A stretch of 64,000 bases of DNA from Nitrobacteraceae bacterium AZCC 2146 (GCA_036924855.1 JBAGRP010000001.1:1736001-1800000), one strand, 5' to 3'; positions 28,291 to 38,439 are shown, counted from the stretch's first letter. Translations and numbers: made by a program. Notes: generated by a model from the letters alone, not told the origin.

Positions 28291-29085
28291 ATGTTGGACA
28301 CGCATACGCGGCAGAACCGCAGTCTTACCGTCGATGGCATCGCCATCAACGTTTCTTCACTTCCCGACGCCGTGTCCTCGATCGTCTCAGCGGTGGAGCA
28401 TGGCGATAATTTCAGCGTATGCACGCTCAATCTCGATCATGTCGTCCATTTGCAACAGCGGCCCGACTTCCGCGCGGCTTATCGTCGTGCGCGATTTGTG
28501 ACAGCGGATGGATTTCCGATTGTGGTGTTGAGCCGCCTGCTCGGCCTGCCGATGTCGCGCACGACCGGCGCGGATCTCGTCGAACCCTTGTGTCGCGAGG
28601 CCGGAAAGAAAGGTCTTCCGATCTTTCTGATGGGCTCAAACAAAGACACGCTTGCCGAAACGGCCAAGCGGTTGTCGGAGCGATTTCAGGGCCTTGAAAT
28701 TGCGGGCACTTTTTCTCCCGGTCCGAATTTCGACGCGCATTCCACAGAAGCGGACCTTGCCATCGACAGTATTCGCGCGTCAGGCGCAAAACTCTGTTTC
28801 GTCGCGCTAAGCGCTCCGCGCCAGGAACTGTTCGCGTCGCGGTGTCTCGATGACCTGGATGGAACGGCGTGCCTCTGCGTCGGTGCCGCGCTCGACTTCA
28901 TTGCGGGCACGCAGACTCGCGCACCGGAGCTGATGCAGAAGATCGGGCTCGAATGGGCGTGGCGAATGCTACGTGATCCGCGCCGGCTGGCACCGCGCTA
29001 TGCGCGCTGCGCGGCAGCCGTTCCACGGCTGGTGGCTCGGACTATTCCACAGATATTTAACGCACGAATGAGGAAAGCGGCATGA
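28291..29085 (+). CDS. WecG/TagA/CpsF family glycosyltransferase (GT26)
   Basis: A 264-residue enzyme of the GT26 family, which moves N-acetylmannosamine, its uronate, glucose or similar sugars onto lipid-linked intermediates at the membrane face. The conserved T-A-D-G-F-P-I-V segment with its catalytic Asp, G-A-D-L-V-E, F-L-M-G-S-N and V-G-A-A-L-D-F-I-A-G-T are all present. AGGAG lies six bases before the ATG at 28291. It overlaps the next gene by ATGA and is divergent from the GH10 gene, with 207 bases between them that must hold both promoters. Confidence 0.93.
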   Translation: MLDTHTRQNRSLTVDGIAINVSSLPDAVSSIVSAVEHGDNFSVCTLNLDHVVHLQQRPDFRAAYRRARFVTADGFPIVVLSRLLGLPMSRTTGADLVEPLCREAGKKGLPIFLMGSNKDTLAETAKRLSERFQGLEIAGTFSPGPNFDAHSTEADLAIDSIRASGAKLCFVALSAPRQELFASRCLDDLDGTACLCVGAALDFIAGTQTRAPELMQKIGLEWAWRMLRDPRRLAPRYARCAAAVPRLVARTIPQIFNARMRKAA

Positions 29086-30356
29086 CGTCGACATTGACAT
29101 TGGCGCTGCGGGCGCGAAACGCCAATCACACACGGTATCAGATCTGCCTGATTCATCCGTTCGATCCGCGCGGCGAAAAGGTCGGCGGTCTCGAGACTTA
29201 CATCAGGGACTTCATCACCTTTCATCCGACGGACACGGATCTGCTGTTCATCGGCGTCGACTCCATCGGCGACCTGAAGCTCGGAGAAATCCACAAGCTG
29301 ACGTTTCGCGGCCGCCGCTTCGACTTCCTTCCGATCCTGCGCTACTCGGACCATCAGGCGCGGGAAGCCGCGCGCAGCATCCGCACCTCTCTCACCGGAC
29401 AGTTCTTTGTCGCATTGCTGCGCCATTTCGGCACGATCGCACGCCTGATTCGCTCGCGGCGTTGTTCGATCGATCTGCGCCGGGTGGAATTTTCGTGGCT
29501 GCCGGCGGTGCTGCGGCTTCCATTTATCCAGATGTTGCACGGAGAGGGAGCGCCGAAGCTGCAGATGGATTCCCTGCTGAAAAAATATTCATTCGTCCAC
29601 AATGCCGGCGAACGTTTCGCCGTGGCCACCAGCGAAAAATTCCTTTGCGTCAATCCGTTCATCACGGAGCGGTTGCAAAAGACCTATCCACGCCGAAAGA
29701 ACAAGATCGATACGCTCTGGACCTGGGTGAACACCGACATCTTCAAGCCGCAGCCGTTTCCCGCCAGCACGGAGCCGTTCCGGATCATCTTCGCGGGGCG
29801 GCTCGACGAGTTCAAGGATCCGCCGCTGATGTTTCGCACCATCGAGCGCCTGCGGCAGCGCCTGCATGGCGGCGTCGAATTCCATTACATCGGCACGAGC
29901 GATCCGCATCGCTTCCCCCAATTTGCAGCGATTGAGGACATCACTATTCGCCACGGCTTCAAGGACGCCGCCGGAATGGCCGCGACTTTGGCGAGCGCCC
30001 ATGCCGGCATCCTGACCTCCGAATTCGAGGGCATGCCGCGGTGTGTTCTTGAGACCCTCGCCGTCGGCCGCCCTGTCGTAGCCATGCATCTGCCGCAGCT
30101 GGAGTCGGTGATCCATGATGGTGACAGCGGATTTTTGATCCCGCGCAGTGGATCTCCCGACGACTTCGCGGACGCGCTCGCGCAGCGATTTGTCGAGGTT
30201 CGCGATGCCATCGATGCCGGGAAGCTCGATCCCGCGCGCATCGCCGGCGCGATCGATTCGTTCACCCCGGCCACCCAGCTGGCACGCGTCTACACCTATC
30301 ACCAGGAAATCCAGAACGCGCGAGGCATGACTATCGCTCCATCGGGCGCTTACTGA
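29082..30356 (+). CDS. Glycosyltransferase family 4
   Basis: A 424-residue GT-B enzyme. I-C-L-I-H-P-F-D-P-R-G-E-K-V-G-G-L-E-T-Y near the N-terminus is the acceptor-side glycine loop, and the C-terminal half has F-A-G-R-L-D-E-F-K-D and the E-x7-E motif around S-E-F-E-G-M-P-R-C-V-L-E. It is translationally coupled to the GT26 gene (ATGA) and followed after eight bases by another GT4. The substrate is unknown; it adds one sugar of the repeat unit. Confidence 0.92.
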   Translation: MTSTLTLALRARNANHTRYQICLIHPFDPRGEKVGGLETYIRDFITFHPTDTDLLFIGVDSIGDLKLGEIHKLTFRGRRFDFLPILRYSDHQAREAARSIRTSLTGQFFVALLRHFGTIARLIRSRRCSIDLRRVEFSWLPAVLRLPFIQMLHGEGAPKLQMDSLLKKYSFVHNAGERFAVATSEKFLCVNPFITERLQKTYPRRKNKIDTLWTWVNTDIFKPQPFPASTEPFRIIFAGRLDEFKDPPLMFRTIERLRQRLHGGVEFHYIGTSDPHRFPQFAAIEDITIRHGFKDAAGMAATLASAHAGILTSEFEGMPRCVLETLAVGRPVVAMHLPQLESVIHDGDSGFLIPRSGSPDDFADALAQRFVEVRDAIDAGKLDPARIAGAIDSFTPATQLARVYTYHQEIQNARGMTIAPSGAY

Positions 30357-30364
30357 GATCGCCC

Positions 30365-31576
30365 ATGAAGATTCTGCTGTTGACCAGCGAGTTTGCGCCC
30401 GCCCAGGGGGGGATCGGCACCTATGCGCGCGAGATCGCCGTAGCCGCCACCAGCCTCGGGGCGCGCGTGACGCTTGTCGCGCCTGATTATGCGCAGGATA
30501 CGGCGGCTGACGATCGCGCAATGCCATTTGAAATTCACCGCTTCAACGGCGGCCGGCATTCGGCGCGCGATCTTCCCGCCAAGATCCTGCTCGCGCGCAG
30601 CAAGGTCGCAGCCGAGCGCTTCGACATTGTTCACGCAGCCGATTGGCCTTTCTTTATCCCCGTCGCACTATCACGCAGGCGCACACCGGCGCGGCTGCTG
30701 ATGACGGTCCACGGCACCGAAATCAACGAGACCCAGACGCTGCTCAAGCGCCTTGCCATCCGCTACAGCCAGGTGTTCGGGCCGCGAACCGAGGTCGCCG
30801 CCAACAGCCAGTTCACCAAAGAGCTGTTTCGCGAGAAGTTTGCGATCGACGAGCGCCGCATCCATGCGATTCGGCTGGGCGTATCGGATTTCTGGTTCGA
30901 AGGAAGCAATGAACGCGCCGCCGCCCGCGTGGCCTATCAACTGCCGCCGGACCGACTCGTCATGGTGACGGTCGCGCGGATTACGCGGCGTAAGGGACAT
31001 CACCTCACGCTCGCGGCGCTGGCAAGCCTCCCGGACGATCTGCGTCGACGCATCACCTGGCTGGTGATCGGCCCAAACGGCGAAGCCGAATATGTCGAGC
31101 AATTGCAGCGCCTCGTTGCGGCAGCGGACTGCGACGTTCGCCTGCTCGGATCGCTGTCCAACGAGCAGATTCGCGACATCTACGCTGCAGCCGATTTCTT
31201 TTGTCTCACCGGCACGCCAGATTCGTCCGGTCGGGTCGAGGGTTTCGGGCTGGTCTACCTTGAGGCCGGAGCAAGCGGATTGCCGAGCGTCGCTACCGCG
31301 ATCGGCGGCGTTCCCGATGCCGTTCTGACCGACCAGAGTGGACTGCTCGTCGCGCCTTCCGTCGAGGCGATCGCGAGCGCCATCACTGAACTCGCGGAAG
31401 ACGGCAATACGCGTTCCATTCTCGCCGCCGGCGCATCCGCGCACGCCCGTGCCCTGTCCTGGGAGCGCTGCGCGGCCGAAACCTATGGATTGCCGCAGCC
31501 TGCGAGGTCCGTTCACGCTCCGATGTCCGGCCTGTCCGCAGATCCAGCAGCGCAATCCCCTGCAATTCCGGTATGA
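30365..31576 (+). CDS. Glycosyltransferase family 4
   Basis: A 403-residue GT4 enzyme of the mannosyltransferase-like branch. The N-terminus is typical (L-L-L-T-S-E-F-A-P-A-Q-G-G-I-G-T-Y), and the donor-site elements are V-A-R-I-T-R-R-K-G-H-H and V-E-G-F-G-L-V-Y-L-E-A. No signal peptide or membrane segment is visible. It sits between another GT4 (8-base gap) and a small exported protein (ATGA overlap), so it is part of the same operon. Confidence 0.93.
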   Translation: MKILLLTSEFAPAQGGIGTYAREIAVAATSLGARVTLVAPDYAQDTAADDRAMPFEIHRFNGGRHSARDLPAKILLARSKVAAERFDIVHAADWPFFIPVALSRRRTPARLLMTVHGTEINETQTLLKRLAIRYSQVFGPRTEVAANSQFTKELFREKFAIDERRIHAIRLGVSDFWFEGSNERAAARVAYQLPPDRLVMVTVARITRRKGHHLTLAALASLPDDLRRRITWLVIGPNGEAEYVEQLQRLVAAADCDVRLLGSLSNEQIRDIYAAADFFCLTGTPDSSGRVEGFGLVYLEAGASGLPSVATAIGGVPDAVLTDQSGLLVAPSVEAIASAITELAEDGNTRSILAAGASAHARALSWERCAAETYGLPQPARSVHAPMSGLSADPAAQSPAIPV

Positions 31577-31980
31577 AGCATCTCGTCGCGATAGCCATCC
31601 TGCTCGCGCTCGCCACCGGCGCGGCGCGAGCCGACAATTGCGGCCGAAGCCGCGAATACCTGCTGGGCGGTCTGGGAGGCGACATCACGATGCCGCCGCA
31701 AGCCTACGAGGATTTGTTCAAGATCTGCGTCGCGGCGTCTACCATGGCAAATGTCAAGGATGCCTACATTCTGAGGGATGGCGGCATCGCCGTGATCCCG
31801 AAGCAGGACACCGTGGCAGCGACCGCATCGACGCTCGCGCAATTCTGCGATGCCTACCCCAAGGCAACGTTGCGCTTCCTGACACGCAAGGAACTGCTTC
31901 TCACAAAGTCTGTCACGGGCATCGTGCGGATGTCATCGACATCCTCCACATCGTGTAAAAAGATCAAGGGCCTTTCCTGA
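31573..31980 (+). CDS. Small exported protein of the polysaccharide locus (135 aa)
   Basis: A 135-residue protein with a clear signal peptide (L-V-A-I-A-I-L-L-A-L-A-T-G-A-A-R-A, cleaved before D-N-C-G). The mature part has four cysteines (C23, C52, C92 and C129 by approximate count) that could form two disulphides in the periplasm. The layout is faintly like Rap1a/Tai immunity-type proteins, but I cannot assign a family. Translation overlaps the upstream glycosyltransferase by ATGA, which ties it to polysaccharide synthesis. Confidence 0.75.
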   Translation: MKHLVAIAILLALATGAARADNCGRSREYLLGGLGGDITMPPQAYEDLFKICVAASTMANVKDAYILRDGGIAVIPKQDTVAATASTLAQFCDAYPKATLRFLTRKELLLTKSVTGIVRMSSTSSTSCKKIKGLS

Positions 31981-32080
31981 ATTCGGCTGCGGCCCAGCGC
32001 ATTTCCCTGCACAGGAGCGCCTGCATTGCCGCCACAAAATGGTGCACTCTGTCCGGGTCTTTCATACTGGAATTGCAACC

Positions 32081-32473
32081 ATGCTGAAGCGATTTTTCCG
32101 ATCGACGTCCAGCACCGACTTCAAGACGCGATCCGCCAATCGCGACAGCGAAACCGATCAGCAGGCCGTGCTGTCGGTGACGCGGGCCATCGACCTCGTT
32201 CTGCAAGGTGCCGAGGCTGAACGCGTGGGGCTGAAACGGCGATTGGACGACGTCATCGCCAGCGCCGCCCTCGCTGGCGGCAACGAGATCGAAGAATATC
32301 AGGCACGCCCTGACGCACGCTCTCAAATGCTTCACAAGTCCGACGACGAGATTCGAAACGGCGAGGAGCGGCTCCGCACTCTGGAGAGCCATATTGCCAG
32401 GTTCAGGCTACTCAGGGCTGATCTTCAAAGGCATTTTCCGGACATGAAGATAGATCCCCCTGCCCGCCATTGA
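32081..32473 (+). CDS. Small coiled-coil protein (130 aa)
   Basis: A 130-residue cytoplasmic protein, rich in Ala, Arg, Glu and Asp, with heptad-like helices (A-I-D-L-V-L-Q-G-A-E-A-E-R-V and E-R-L-R-T-L-E-S-H-I-A-R-F-R-L-L-R-A-D-L). The N-terminus M-L-K-R-F-F-R is basic and amphipathic and might touch the membrane. I do not recognise a family. It closes the polysaccharide locus, 100 bases after the exported protein gene. The start at 32081 was chosen over an ATG 14 codons earlier because M-L-K-R-F-F is the natural start. Confidence 0.65.
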   Translation: MLKRFFRSTSSTDFKTRSANRDSETDQQAVLSVTRAIDLVLQGAEAERVGLKRRLDDVIASAALAGGNEIEEYQARPDARSQMLHKSDDEIRNGEERLRTLESHIARFRLLRADLQRHFPDMKIDPPARH

Positions 32474-32544
32474 TGCCGCGGGCTGCCGATCCCAGCATAT
32501 TCGCTTTCGACGAGATGATCAGCCGTTCCTGACGTCCCATGCAC

Positions 32545-33063
32545 TCACTGCGCGACGACGGAATCCCGCGCTGCGTGGATTTCAGCTCGGCCACGCTTGG
32601 CCGAGGCATTGACGAGCGGCAGCTCGGTGGTGGATTTGATCTGCTCCATCGTGAACATGGACGACACGTCGTGCAGGTCAATTTTCGCAATCAAACGCTG
32701 ATAGAGGTCGTCGTAGGCGCGGATATCCGACACCACCGCGCGTATCAGATAATCGACATCTCCGCTCAAACGGTAGAAGTCCACGACCTCCGGAAAGCCG
32801 ATCACGATCTTCCTGAAGCGCTGAACCCACTCGGCGTTGTGCTGATTGGTTCGCACCGCAATGAAAACACTGACGCCGAGATCCAGCTTCTCTGCATCAA
32901 GCAACGCCACGCGACGCTTGATGTAGCCGGAGTTTTCCAGCTTCTGAATTCGCCTCCAGCAGGGAGTCGAGCTAAGTCCGACACGTTCCGCCACTTCCTG
33001 CATGGACAGGCTGCTGTCGACCTGAAGCGTCGCCAGGATCTTGCGATCGAACTCGTCGAGCAT
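32545..33063 (-). CDS. Lrp/AsnC family transcriptional regulator
   Basis: A 172-residue regulator. The N-terminal winged HTH at 1-60 (M-L-D-E-F-D-R-K-I-L, then V-G-L-S-S-T-P-C-W-R-R-I-Q-K-L-E) is followed by a C-terminal RAM ligand-binding domain at about 65-145 (V-V-D-F-Y-R-L-S-G-D-V-D-Y-L-I-R). Family members sense amino acids. It lies 242 bases downstream of the long catabolic gene block on the same strand and is the best candidate for its local regulator. The start at 33063 matches the family N-terminus; 67 further upstream codons do not. Confidence 0.95.
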   Translation of the reverse strand: MLDEFDRKILATLQVDSSLSMQEVAERVGLSSTPCWRRIQKLENSGYIKRRVALLDAEKLDLGVSVFIAVRTNQHNAEWVQRFRKIVIGFPEVVDFYRLSGDVDYLIRAVVSDIRAYDDLYQRLIAKIDLHDVSSMFTMEQIKSTTELPLVNASAKRGRAEIHAARDSVVAQ

Positions 33064-33305
33064 ACTAGCCTCCAATTCGAACGAGACGGAGAAAATTACT
33101 GTCGTTCGTTGCGGTAGTTGCGCAAGGTTATTGCTGGATAAACCGCGTGGCGAGCATAAACATTTACCACTCTGCGCAAACTCCCAGCAAGCACGTGCCG
33201 CTTTGAAGGACGAACAACGCAATTCAGCGACAGCAACAGGTGCCGCCGCGCGTGCAGTTCTCATTCTTTGGGAAACGATGGTGTCGCCAGATCAGCGCTT
33301 ACGCA

Positions 33306-34064
33306 TCACAGGCGCTGACCACCGCTGGCATCTATCTGCTGGCCGGTAACCCAACCACCCGCGTCGGAAGCGAGAAATGCGACCACCTTGGCGATATCAT
33401 CGGGTTGGCCGACGCGGCCGAGCGCAATCGTCCCGGCGACCGCACGGCTCGCCACCGGATCGCGGGCCGCGGTGTTCATGTCGGTAGCCGTCGCTCCCGG
33501 CATCACCGAATTCACCGTGATCTGCCGCCCACCGACATGAACCGCGAGCAGCCGGCTCAACGCCTCCAATCCAGCCTTCGCCGGCGCATAGGCCGCCATC
33601 ATCGGATAGGCCGAACGCGTTCCCATCGACGAGATGTTGACGATGCGGCCGCCCTCGCGCAGATGCGGCAGCAGCGCCTTGATCAGGAACGGCGATTTCA
33701 GATTGGTCTGCAGCAGCAGATCGAAATCGTCCTCGGTGATGTCCTCGATCACGGCGCGTTTGCCGAGGCCGGCATTGTTGACGAGAATGTCGAAGGTCGG
33801 ACTGCCATATCGGCTAATCAACTCGGCCGTAAAATTTTCAGCCAGCAACGTGGCGCCGCCGCGTTCGGAGAGATCGGCGCGGATCGCGAAGGCATTTCCG
33901 CCCGCGGCAATGATCCCGGCAACGGTGGCGTTGGCTGCTTCCACCGCGGCGTGGAAGTGCACGGCGACGGTGGCGCCGTCACTGGCCAGACGTCGCGCGA
34001 TGGCCTGGCCGATGCCCCGGCTGGCGCCCGTGACGAGCGCGATCTTTCCCGACAATGCCGTCAT
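33306..34064 (-). CDS. SDR family oxidoreductase
   Basis: A 252-residue classical SDR with T-G-A-S-R-G-I-G at about 12-19, N-N-A-G, and the catalytic Y-A-P-A-K variant of Y-x3-K after S-S-M-G-T-R-S. The C-terminus has S-G-G-Q-R. It resembles 3-ketoacyl-ACP/CoA reductases. Its start overlaps the end of the acyl-CoA ligase gene by ATGA, so both are made together. It probably handles a beta-hydroxy or beta-keto intermediate made from the ligase product (inference). Confidence 0.9.
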   Translation of the reverse strand: MTALSGKIALVTGASRGIGQAIARRLASDGATVAVHFHAAVEAANATVAGIIAAGGNAFAIRADLSERGGATLLAENFTAELISRYGSPTFDILVNNAGLGKRAVIEDITEDDFDLLLQTNLKSPFLIKALLPHLREGGRIVNISSMGTRSAYPMMAAYAPAKAGLEALSRLLAVHVGGRQITVNSVMPGATATDMNTAARDPVASRAVAGTIALGRVGQPDDIAKVVAFLASDAGGWVTGQQIDASGGQRL

Positions 34065-35569
34065 GCCGACCAGCCCTTGCCTGCTTCGAGGCTGCGGGCG
34101 CGATCGATCAGCGCCTTGCGATCGATCTTGTTGGTGCCGGCCCAAGGCAGTTCGTTGACGAATTCAACCCGCCGTGGGTGCTGGTAGGCCGGACCGTTGG
34201 CGATGGTGAATTGGCGGATATCGTCGAAACTGGGATGGGCCTGCGCGCGGGTGACGATGAAGGCCACCGGCACCTGGCTGCGCTCCTCATCGGGCAGCGG
34301 GACGACGACGGCCTGCTGGACCTGCGGATGCCGCTCCAGCAGTTTTTCCACTTCGCCCGGATAGATATTCTCGCCGGAGCACACGAACATGTCGTCGGCA
34401 CGGCCGACGAAATAGTAGAAACCGTTCTCGTCGCGCCGCATCACGTCGCCGCTGTAGTACCAGCCATCGGTGATCGCCTTTGTCGTCTGTTGCGGCAGGT
34501 TATGATAATGCGTCATCAGCGCCGGATTGCGCATCAGCAGCACGCCTTCATTCTCGGTGCCGTTGACGAGCTTGATGTCATCGAAACTGATGGGATAGCC
34601 GAGCGCCAGTGGCGGCGTCGGAATCTTATCCGGATGCGGACCGAACACCGCCGGCCCGGCCTCCGTGGTGCCGTAGCCGATCGACATGGTGACGTTCGGC
34701 AGCGCCTGCTTGATCTTGTCCCACAGCCCCATGGTCATCGGCGCCGAACCGAGCATCAACCGTCGGATCGACGTGATGTTGTGCTCCTGGAGAAATTCGG
34801 TCTCCTTCACCACGCGCGCCCACATGGTCGGCACCGCGGTGGCCGCCGTCACCTTGTATTTGGCGATCGCCTCGATATAGCCCCGGGTCTCGAATGCCGG
34901 CAGCAGCACCACCGATGCGTTGGTCGCGAAGATGGTCTTGACCGCGAACAGCCCGTTCATGTGAAACAGCGGCTGCGCAATAATGTAGCGTTCGCTTTCA
35001 TTAAGCGCGCCGCTGGTGCGGGTGGAAATCGCCCACAGCTGGCCTAAATGCGACAGCGGCACGCCTTTTGGCCGGCCGGTGGAACCGGAGGTGTAGAGCA
35101 TCTGGCCGACCTCGTCCGGCCCGGCCACAACGCTGGTGAAGTCGCCGGGCTGTATAGTCGCGGCAAAACCGGTCGGGCCGGCGTCATCGAAATCGATCAC
35201 GGGAATGCCGTCCCGCACCAGCGGCCGGTTCGCCGCATCGACGAACGCCAGCGCGATCTTCGCGTCGTCCATGATATAGTCGATGGTGTCGCGGGGCAGC
35301 TTGATGTTGACCGGCACCGCGATACAGCCCGCTCGCATGATGCCGAAATAGCAAATGATATATTCGGCCCGGTTGAGCGAGACGATCGCGATATGGGTGC
35401 CCCGCGCGTAGCCTTGGTCAACCAGGTACTTTGCGACGCCGTTCGCAAGGTCGTCGACTTGCCGATGGGTGTAGACGCGCGGGCTGGCGGGCACCACGAG
35501 GTCGATGATCGCTTCCTTGTCGAGATTGCCGCTGCGATCGACCAGATCGCCGAGATTATGCCAACGCAT
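34061..35569 (-). CDS. AMP-binding acyl-CoA ligase
   Basis: A 502-residue ANL-superfamily enzyme that activates a carboxylic acid with ATP and couples it to CoA. The P-loop Y-T-S-G-S-T-G-R-P-K-G, A5 motif Y-G-T-T-E-A-G-P, A7 Y-S-G-D-V and A10 lysine region G-T-N-K-I-D-R-K-A-L are all intact. It resembles medium-/long-chain or aryl acid ligases. It starts 24 bases after the last gene of an oligopeptide-type importer, suggesting that the imported compound, or a product of it, is the acid activated. Confidence 0.92.
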   Translation of the reverse strand: MRWHNLGDLVDRSGNLDKEAIIDLVVPASPRVYTHRQVDDLANGVAKYLVDQGYARGTHIAIVSLNRAEYIICYFGIMRAGCIAVPVNIKLPRDTIDYIMDDAKIALAFVDAANRPLVRDGIPVIDFDDAGPTGFAATIQPGDFTSVVAGPDEVGQMLYTSGSTGRPKGVPLSHLGQLWAISTRTSGALNESERYIIAQPLFHMNGLFAVKTIFATNASVVLLPAFETRGYIEAIAKYKVTAATAVPTMWARVVKETEFLQEHNITSIRRLMLGSAPMTMGLWDKIKQALPNVTMSIGYGTTEAGPAVFGPHPDKIPTPPLALGYPISFDDIKLVNGTENEGVLLMRNPALMTHYHNLPQQTTKAITDGWYYSGDVMRRDENGFYYFVGRADDMFVCSGENIYPGEVEKLLERHPQVQQAVVVPLPDEERSQVPVAFIVTRAQAHPSFDDIRQFTIANGPAYQHPRRVEFVNELPWAGTNKIDRKALIDRARSLEAGKGWSA

Positions 35570-35593
35570 TCGCAGAACTCCATATGTGATAGG

Positions 35594-36583
35594 TCAACTG
35601 GCCGCGCTCACCGCCTGCGGCAGCGCCGGTTGCTGCTCCAGGAGGTCATAGTGGCAGGCCACTTTGCGTCCGCCGGAAACCGTTCGCAGCATGGGTCGTT
35701 CCTCCCGGCAGCGCTCGCGCGCGTAGGGGCAGCGGGTGTTGAAGCTGCAGCCCGGCGGCGGATTGAGCGGGCTCGGCAATTCGCCCTGCAGCACGCTTCT
35801 GGTCCGGCTGCGCGCGAGCTTGGGGTCGGCGATCGGCGCCGCGGCCAATAGCGCCTGGGTGTAAGGATGCGCCGGCTGGTCCCACACAGCCTCGCTGCGG
35901 CCGCTTTCGACGATGCGGCCGAGATACATCACGATCAGCCGATCGCTGATGTGCTCCACCACCGACAGGTCGTGGGAGATGAACAGGTAGGACACGCCGG
36001 TCGCCTGCTGCAGATCCTCGAGCAGGTTGATCACCTGCGCGCGCACCGAGACGTCGAGCGCCGATACCGGCTCGTCGCAGATGATGACCTTGGGGCTGAG
36101 CGCGAGCGCACGCGCAATGCCGAGACGCTGGCGCTGGCCGCCCGAGAATTCGTGCGGATAGCGCCGCATCGCCTCGGCAGGCAGCCCGACCTGCCCCATC
36201 AGTTCGGTGACGCGGTCCTTGATATCGCGGCGCGACCAGCCAGCGACGCTGAGCGGCTGGCCGACGATGGTGCCGACGTCATGGCGCGGATTGAGCGAGC
36301 CGTAAGGATCCTGGAAAATCATCTGCATCGATTTGCGCGCCGCCTTGAGCGCACGCGGCTGCATCCGCGTGATGTCGTCGCCGTCGAGGAAAACCCGGCC
36401 GTCAGCGGTCGGCACCAGGCGCATCACCGCCTTTCCGAGGGTCGACTTGCCGCACCCGGACTCGCCGACCAGACCCAGTGTCTCGCCGGGCTCGAGGTCG
36501 AAGCTCACGTCGTCGACCGCGCGCACGACACCTTGCGCGCTCTGGTACTGGACGCAGAGGCTAAGTACCGATAGCAGCGGCAT
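35594..36583 (-). CDS. Oligopeptide-type ABC transporter ATP-binding protein (DppF/OppF-like)
   Basis: A 329-residue ATPase with Walker [10 protein letters not shown], signature F-S-G-G-Q, and Walker B V-I-I-C-D-E-P. The C-terminal oligopeptide/dipeptide extension carries C-S-F-N-T-R-C-P and C-R-E-E-R-P, a family hallmark that can hold a 4Fe-4S cluster in relatives. It pairs with the DppD-like ATPase encoded upstream, which it overlaps by 23 bases. The start at 36583 has AAGGAG upstream. Confidence 0.94.
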   Translation of the reverse strand: MPLLSVLSLCVQYQSAQGVVRAVDDVSFDLEPGETLGLVGESGCGKSTLGKAVMRLVPTADGRVFLDGDDITRMQPRALKAARKSMQMIFQDPYGSLNPRHDVGTIVGQPLSVAGWSRRDIKDRVTELMGQVGLPAEAMRRYPHEFSGGQRQRLGIARALALSPKVIICDEPVSALDVSVRAQVINLLEDLQQATGVSYLFISHDLSVVEHISDRLIVMYLGRIVESGRSEAVWDQPAHPYTQALLAAAPIADPKLARSRTRSVLQGELPSPLNPPPGCSFNTRCPYARERCREERPMLRTVSGGRKVACHYDLLEQQPALPQAVSAAS

Positions 36584-37589
36584 CGCGCGACAACTCCTTT
36601 TCGGCAGCAAAACAGGCAGCGGAACGATGCGGAAGCAACGGCATCAGATGCGGTCGCTCGGCCCGGCAGCGATCGAACACGTCGGGGCAGCGATTCTGGA
36701 AGGCACAGCCGACGGGAAGATCGGCGAGCGCGGGAACGCTGCCCGCGATTTCAACGAGGCGACTGCCGCGCCGGCGCAATGCCGACGGCGTCGCGCCGAG
36801 CAGGCCGCGCGTGTAGCGATGCAGAGGCCGCTCGAGCAACGCCTCGACCGACGCATCCTCGACTTTGCGGCCGGCATACATCACCGCCACCCGGTCGGCG
36901 ATCTCGGCGACGACGCCGAGATCATGAGTGATGATGATCAGCCCCATGCCCGATTCCGCCTGCAGCTCCTTCATCAATTCGATGATCTGCGCCTGGATGG
37001 TCACGTCGAGTGCCGTGGTCGGCTCATCGGCGATCAGGAGTTTGGGGCCGCAGGCGATCGCCATGGCGATCATCACGCGCTGGCTCATGCCACCGGACAT
37101 CTGGTGCGGATAGTCGCTAAGCCTGCGCTCGGCATCGGGAATCCGCACCTGCCGCAACAGCTCGACTGCGCGATTACCGGCCTCCTTGTGCGAGAGGTCG
37201 GTGTGCCGCTGGATCGCCTCGATCAGCTGATCGCCGACCGTGACCACCGGATTGAGCGAGGTCATCGGATCCTGGAAGATCATCGAGATGTCCTTGCCGC
37301 GCACGCGCTGCATCTCTCGATCGGACAGAGTGGCGAGGTCGCGGCCCATGAAGCGCACAGCGCCGCCGACGATTTTCGCGGGCGGCTCGGGCAACAGGCG
37401 CATCACCGCCAGCGCCGCCAGCGACTTTCCGCAGCCGGATTCGCCGACGATGGCCACGGTCTCGCCGGGCGCCACGGTGAGCGACAGGCCGTCCACCGCT
37501 GGCAGCACCCCGCGTCGCGTGAACAACGAGACCTGCAGTCTGTCTATCGCGAGGATCGGTGTTCGATCGGGGACGGCATCGATAGCCAT
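36561..37589 (-). CDS. Oligopeptide-type ABC transporter ATP-binding protein (DppD/OppD-like)
   Basis: A 342-residue ATPase: Walker [10 protein letters not shown] (last residue Leu instead of Thr/Ser, as in many DppD proteins), signature M-S-G-G-M, Walker B L-L-I-A-D-E-P, and the C-terminal C-A-F-Q-N-R-C-P extension. It energises the permease pair encoded just upstream. Its ATG (37587-37589) is separated from the previous stop by one base, so the operon is very compact. Confidence 0.94.
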   Translation of the reverse strand: MAIDAVPDRTPILAIDRLQVSLFTRRGVLPAVDGLSLTVAPGETVAIVGESGCGKSLAALAVMRLLPEPPAKIVGGAVRFMGRDLATLSDREMQRVRGKDISMIFQDPMTSLNPVVTVGDQLIEAIQRHTDLSHKEAGNRAVELLRQVRIPDAERRLSDYPHQMSGGMSQRVMIAMAIACGPKLLIADEPTTALDVTIQAQIIELMKELQAESGMGLIIITHDLGVVAEIADRVAVMYAGRKVEDASVEALLERPLHRYTRGLLGATPSALRRRGSRLVEIAGSVPALADLPVGCAFQNRCPDVFDRCRAERPHLMPLLPHRSAACFAAEKELSRDAAAIGT

Positions 37590-37590
37590 G

Positions 37591-38436
37591 TCAGCGATCC
37601 CGCAGTTTCGGGTTGAGCGCGTCGTTAAGGCCATCGCCGACCAGATTGAGCGCCAGCACCGTGAGCATGATCGCGAGCCCCGGCACCGCGCAGATGTACC
37701 AGGAGCTGCGGATCAAGGTGCGGCCATCGCCGATCAGCCGGCCCCAGCTCGACACGTTGGGATCGCCGAGGCCAAGAAACGACACCGCAGATTCGAACAG
37801 CACGGCGCCGGCGATCACCAGCGACGACAGCACGATCACCGGCGGCAGCGCATTCGGCAGGATTTCGCCGAACATAATGCGCAGATTCCCCATGCCCATG
37901 GCACGGCAGGCCTGAATGAACTCGCGATCGCGCAGCGACATGAACTCGGCACGCGTCAGGCGTGCGATCGGCGTCCAGGTCACGACCCCGACCGCGATGG
38001 TGACGTATTCGATCTTCTGCCCGAGAATCGAGACGATGGTCAGCACGAAGATCAGGTTCGGGATGGTCTGGAACAGTTCGGTGATGCGCATCAGCAGCTC
38101 ATCGACCCAGCCGCCGAGATAGGCGGCGGTCGCCCCGACGCTGATGCCGATAACCGTGGCCGTCAGACTCGCACAGAGCCCGATCAGCAGCGTGGTCCGC
38201 GCGCCATAGGCGATCATCGCCGCGATGTCGCGGCCAAGCGAATCCGTTCCGAGCGGATAACGCGACGACACGAACGGCCATATCTCGGGCCGACCGACGA
38301 TGCGCAGCGGGTTGCGCGGGAACATCCAGGGCGCTGCGAGGGCAAAGCCGATCACGGCCACGACAAGCACAAATCCGACCAGGGCCGCACGGTTGCGGGC
38401 GAAGCGTCGAGCAAAGTCGATGAACAGAACGAACAT
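37591..38436 (-). CDS. Oligopeptide-type ABC transporter permease (DppC-like)
   Basis: A 281-residue inner-membrane protein with six hydrophobic segments and the N-terminal OppC-type segment. The cytoplasmic EAA loop, which contacts the ATPases, is in [10 protein letters not shown]. It forms the translocation pore with the DppB-like protein. Gaps to its neighbours are one and three bases. Confidence 0.94.
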   Translation of the reverse strand: MFVLFIDFARRFARNRAALVGFVLVVAVIGFALAAPWMFPRNPLRIVGRPEIWPFVSSRYPLGTDSLGRDIAAMIAYGARTTLLIGLCASLTATVIGISVGATAAYLGGWVDELLMRITELFQTIPNLIFVLTIVSILGQKIEYVTIAVGVVTWTPIARLTRAEFMSLRDREFIQACRAMGMGNLRIMFGEILPNALPPVIVLSSLVIAGAVLFESAVSFLGLGDPNVSSWGRLIGDGRTLIRSSWYICAVPGLAIMLTVLALNLVGDGLNDALNPKLRDR

Positions 38437-38439
38437 GCG

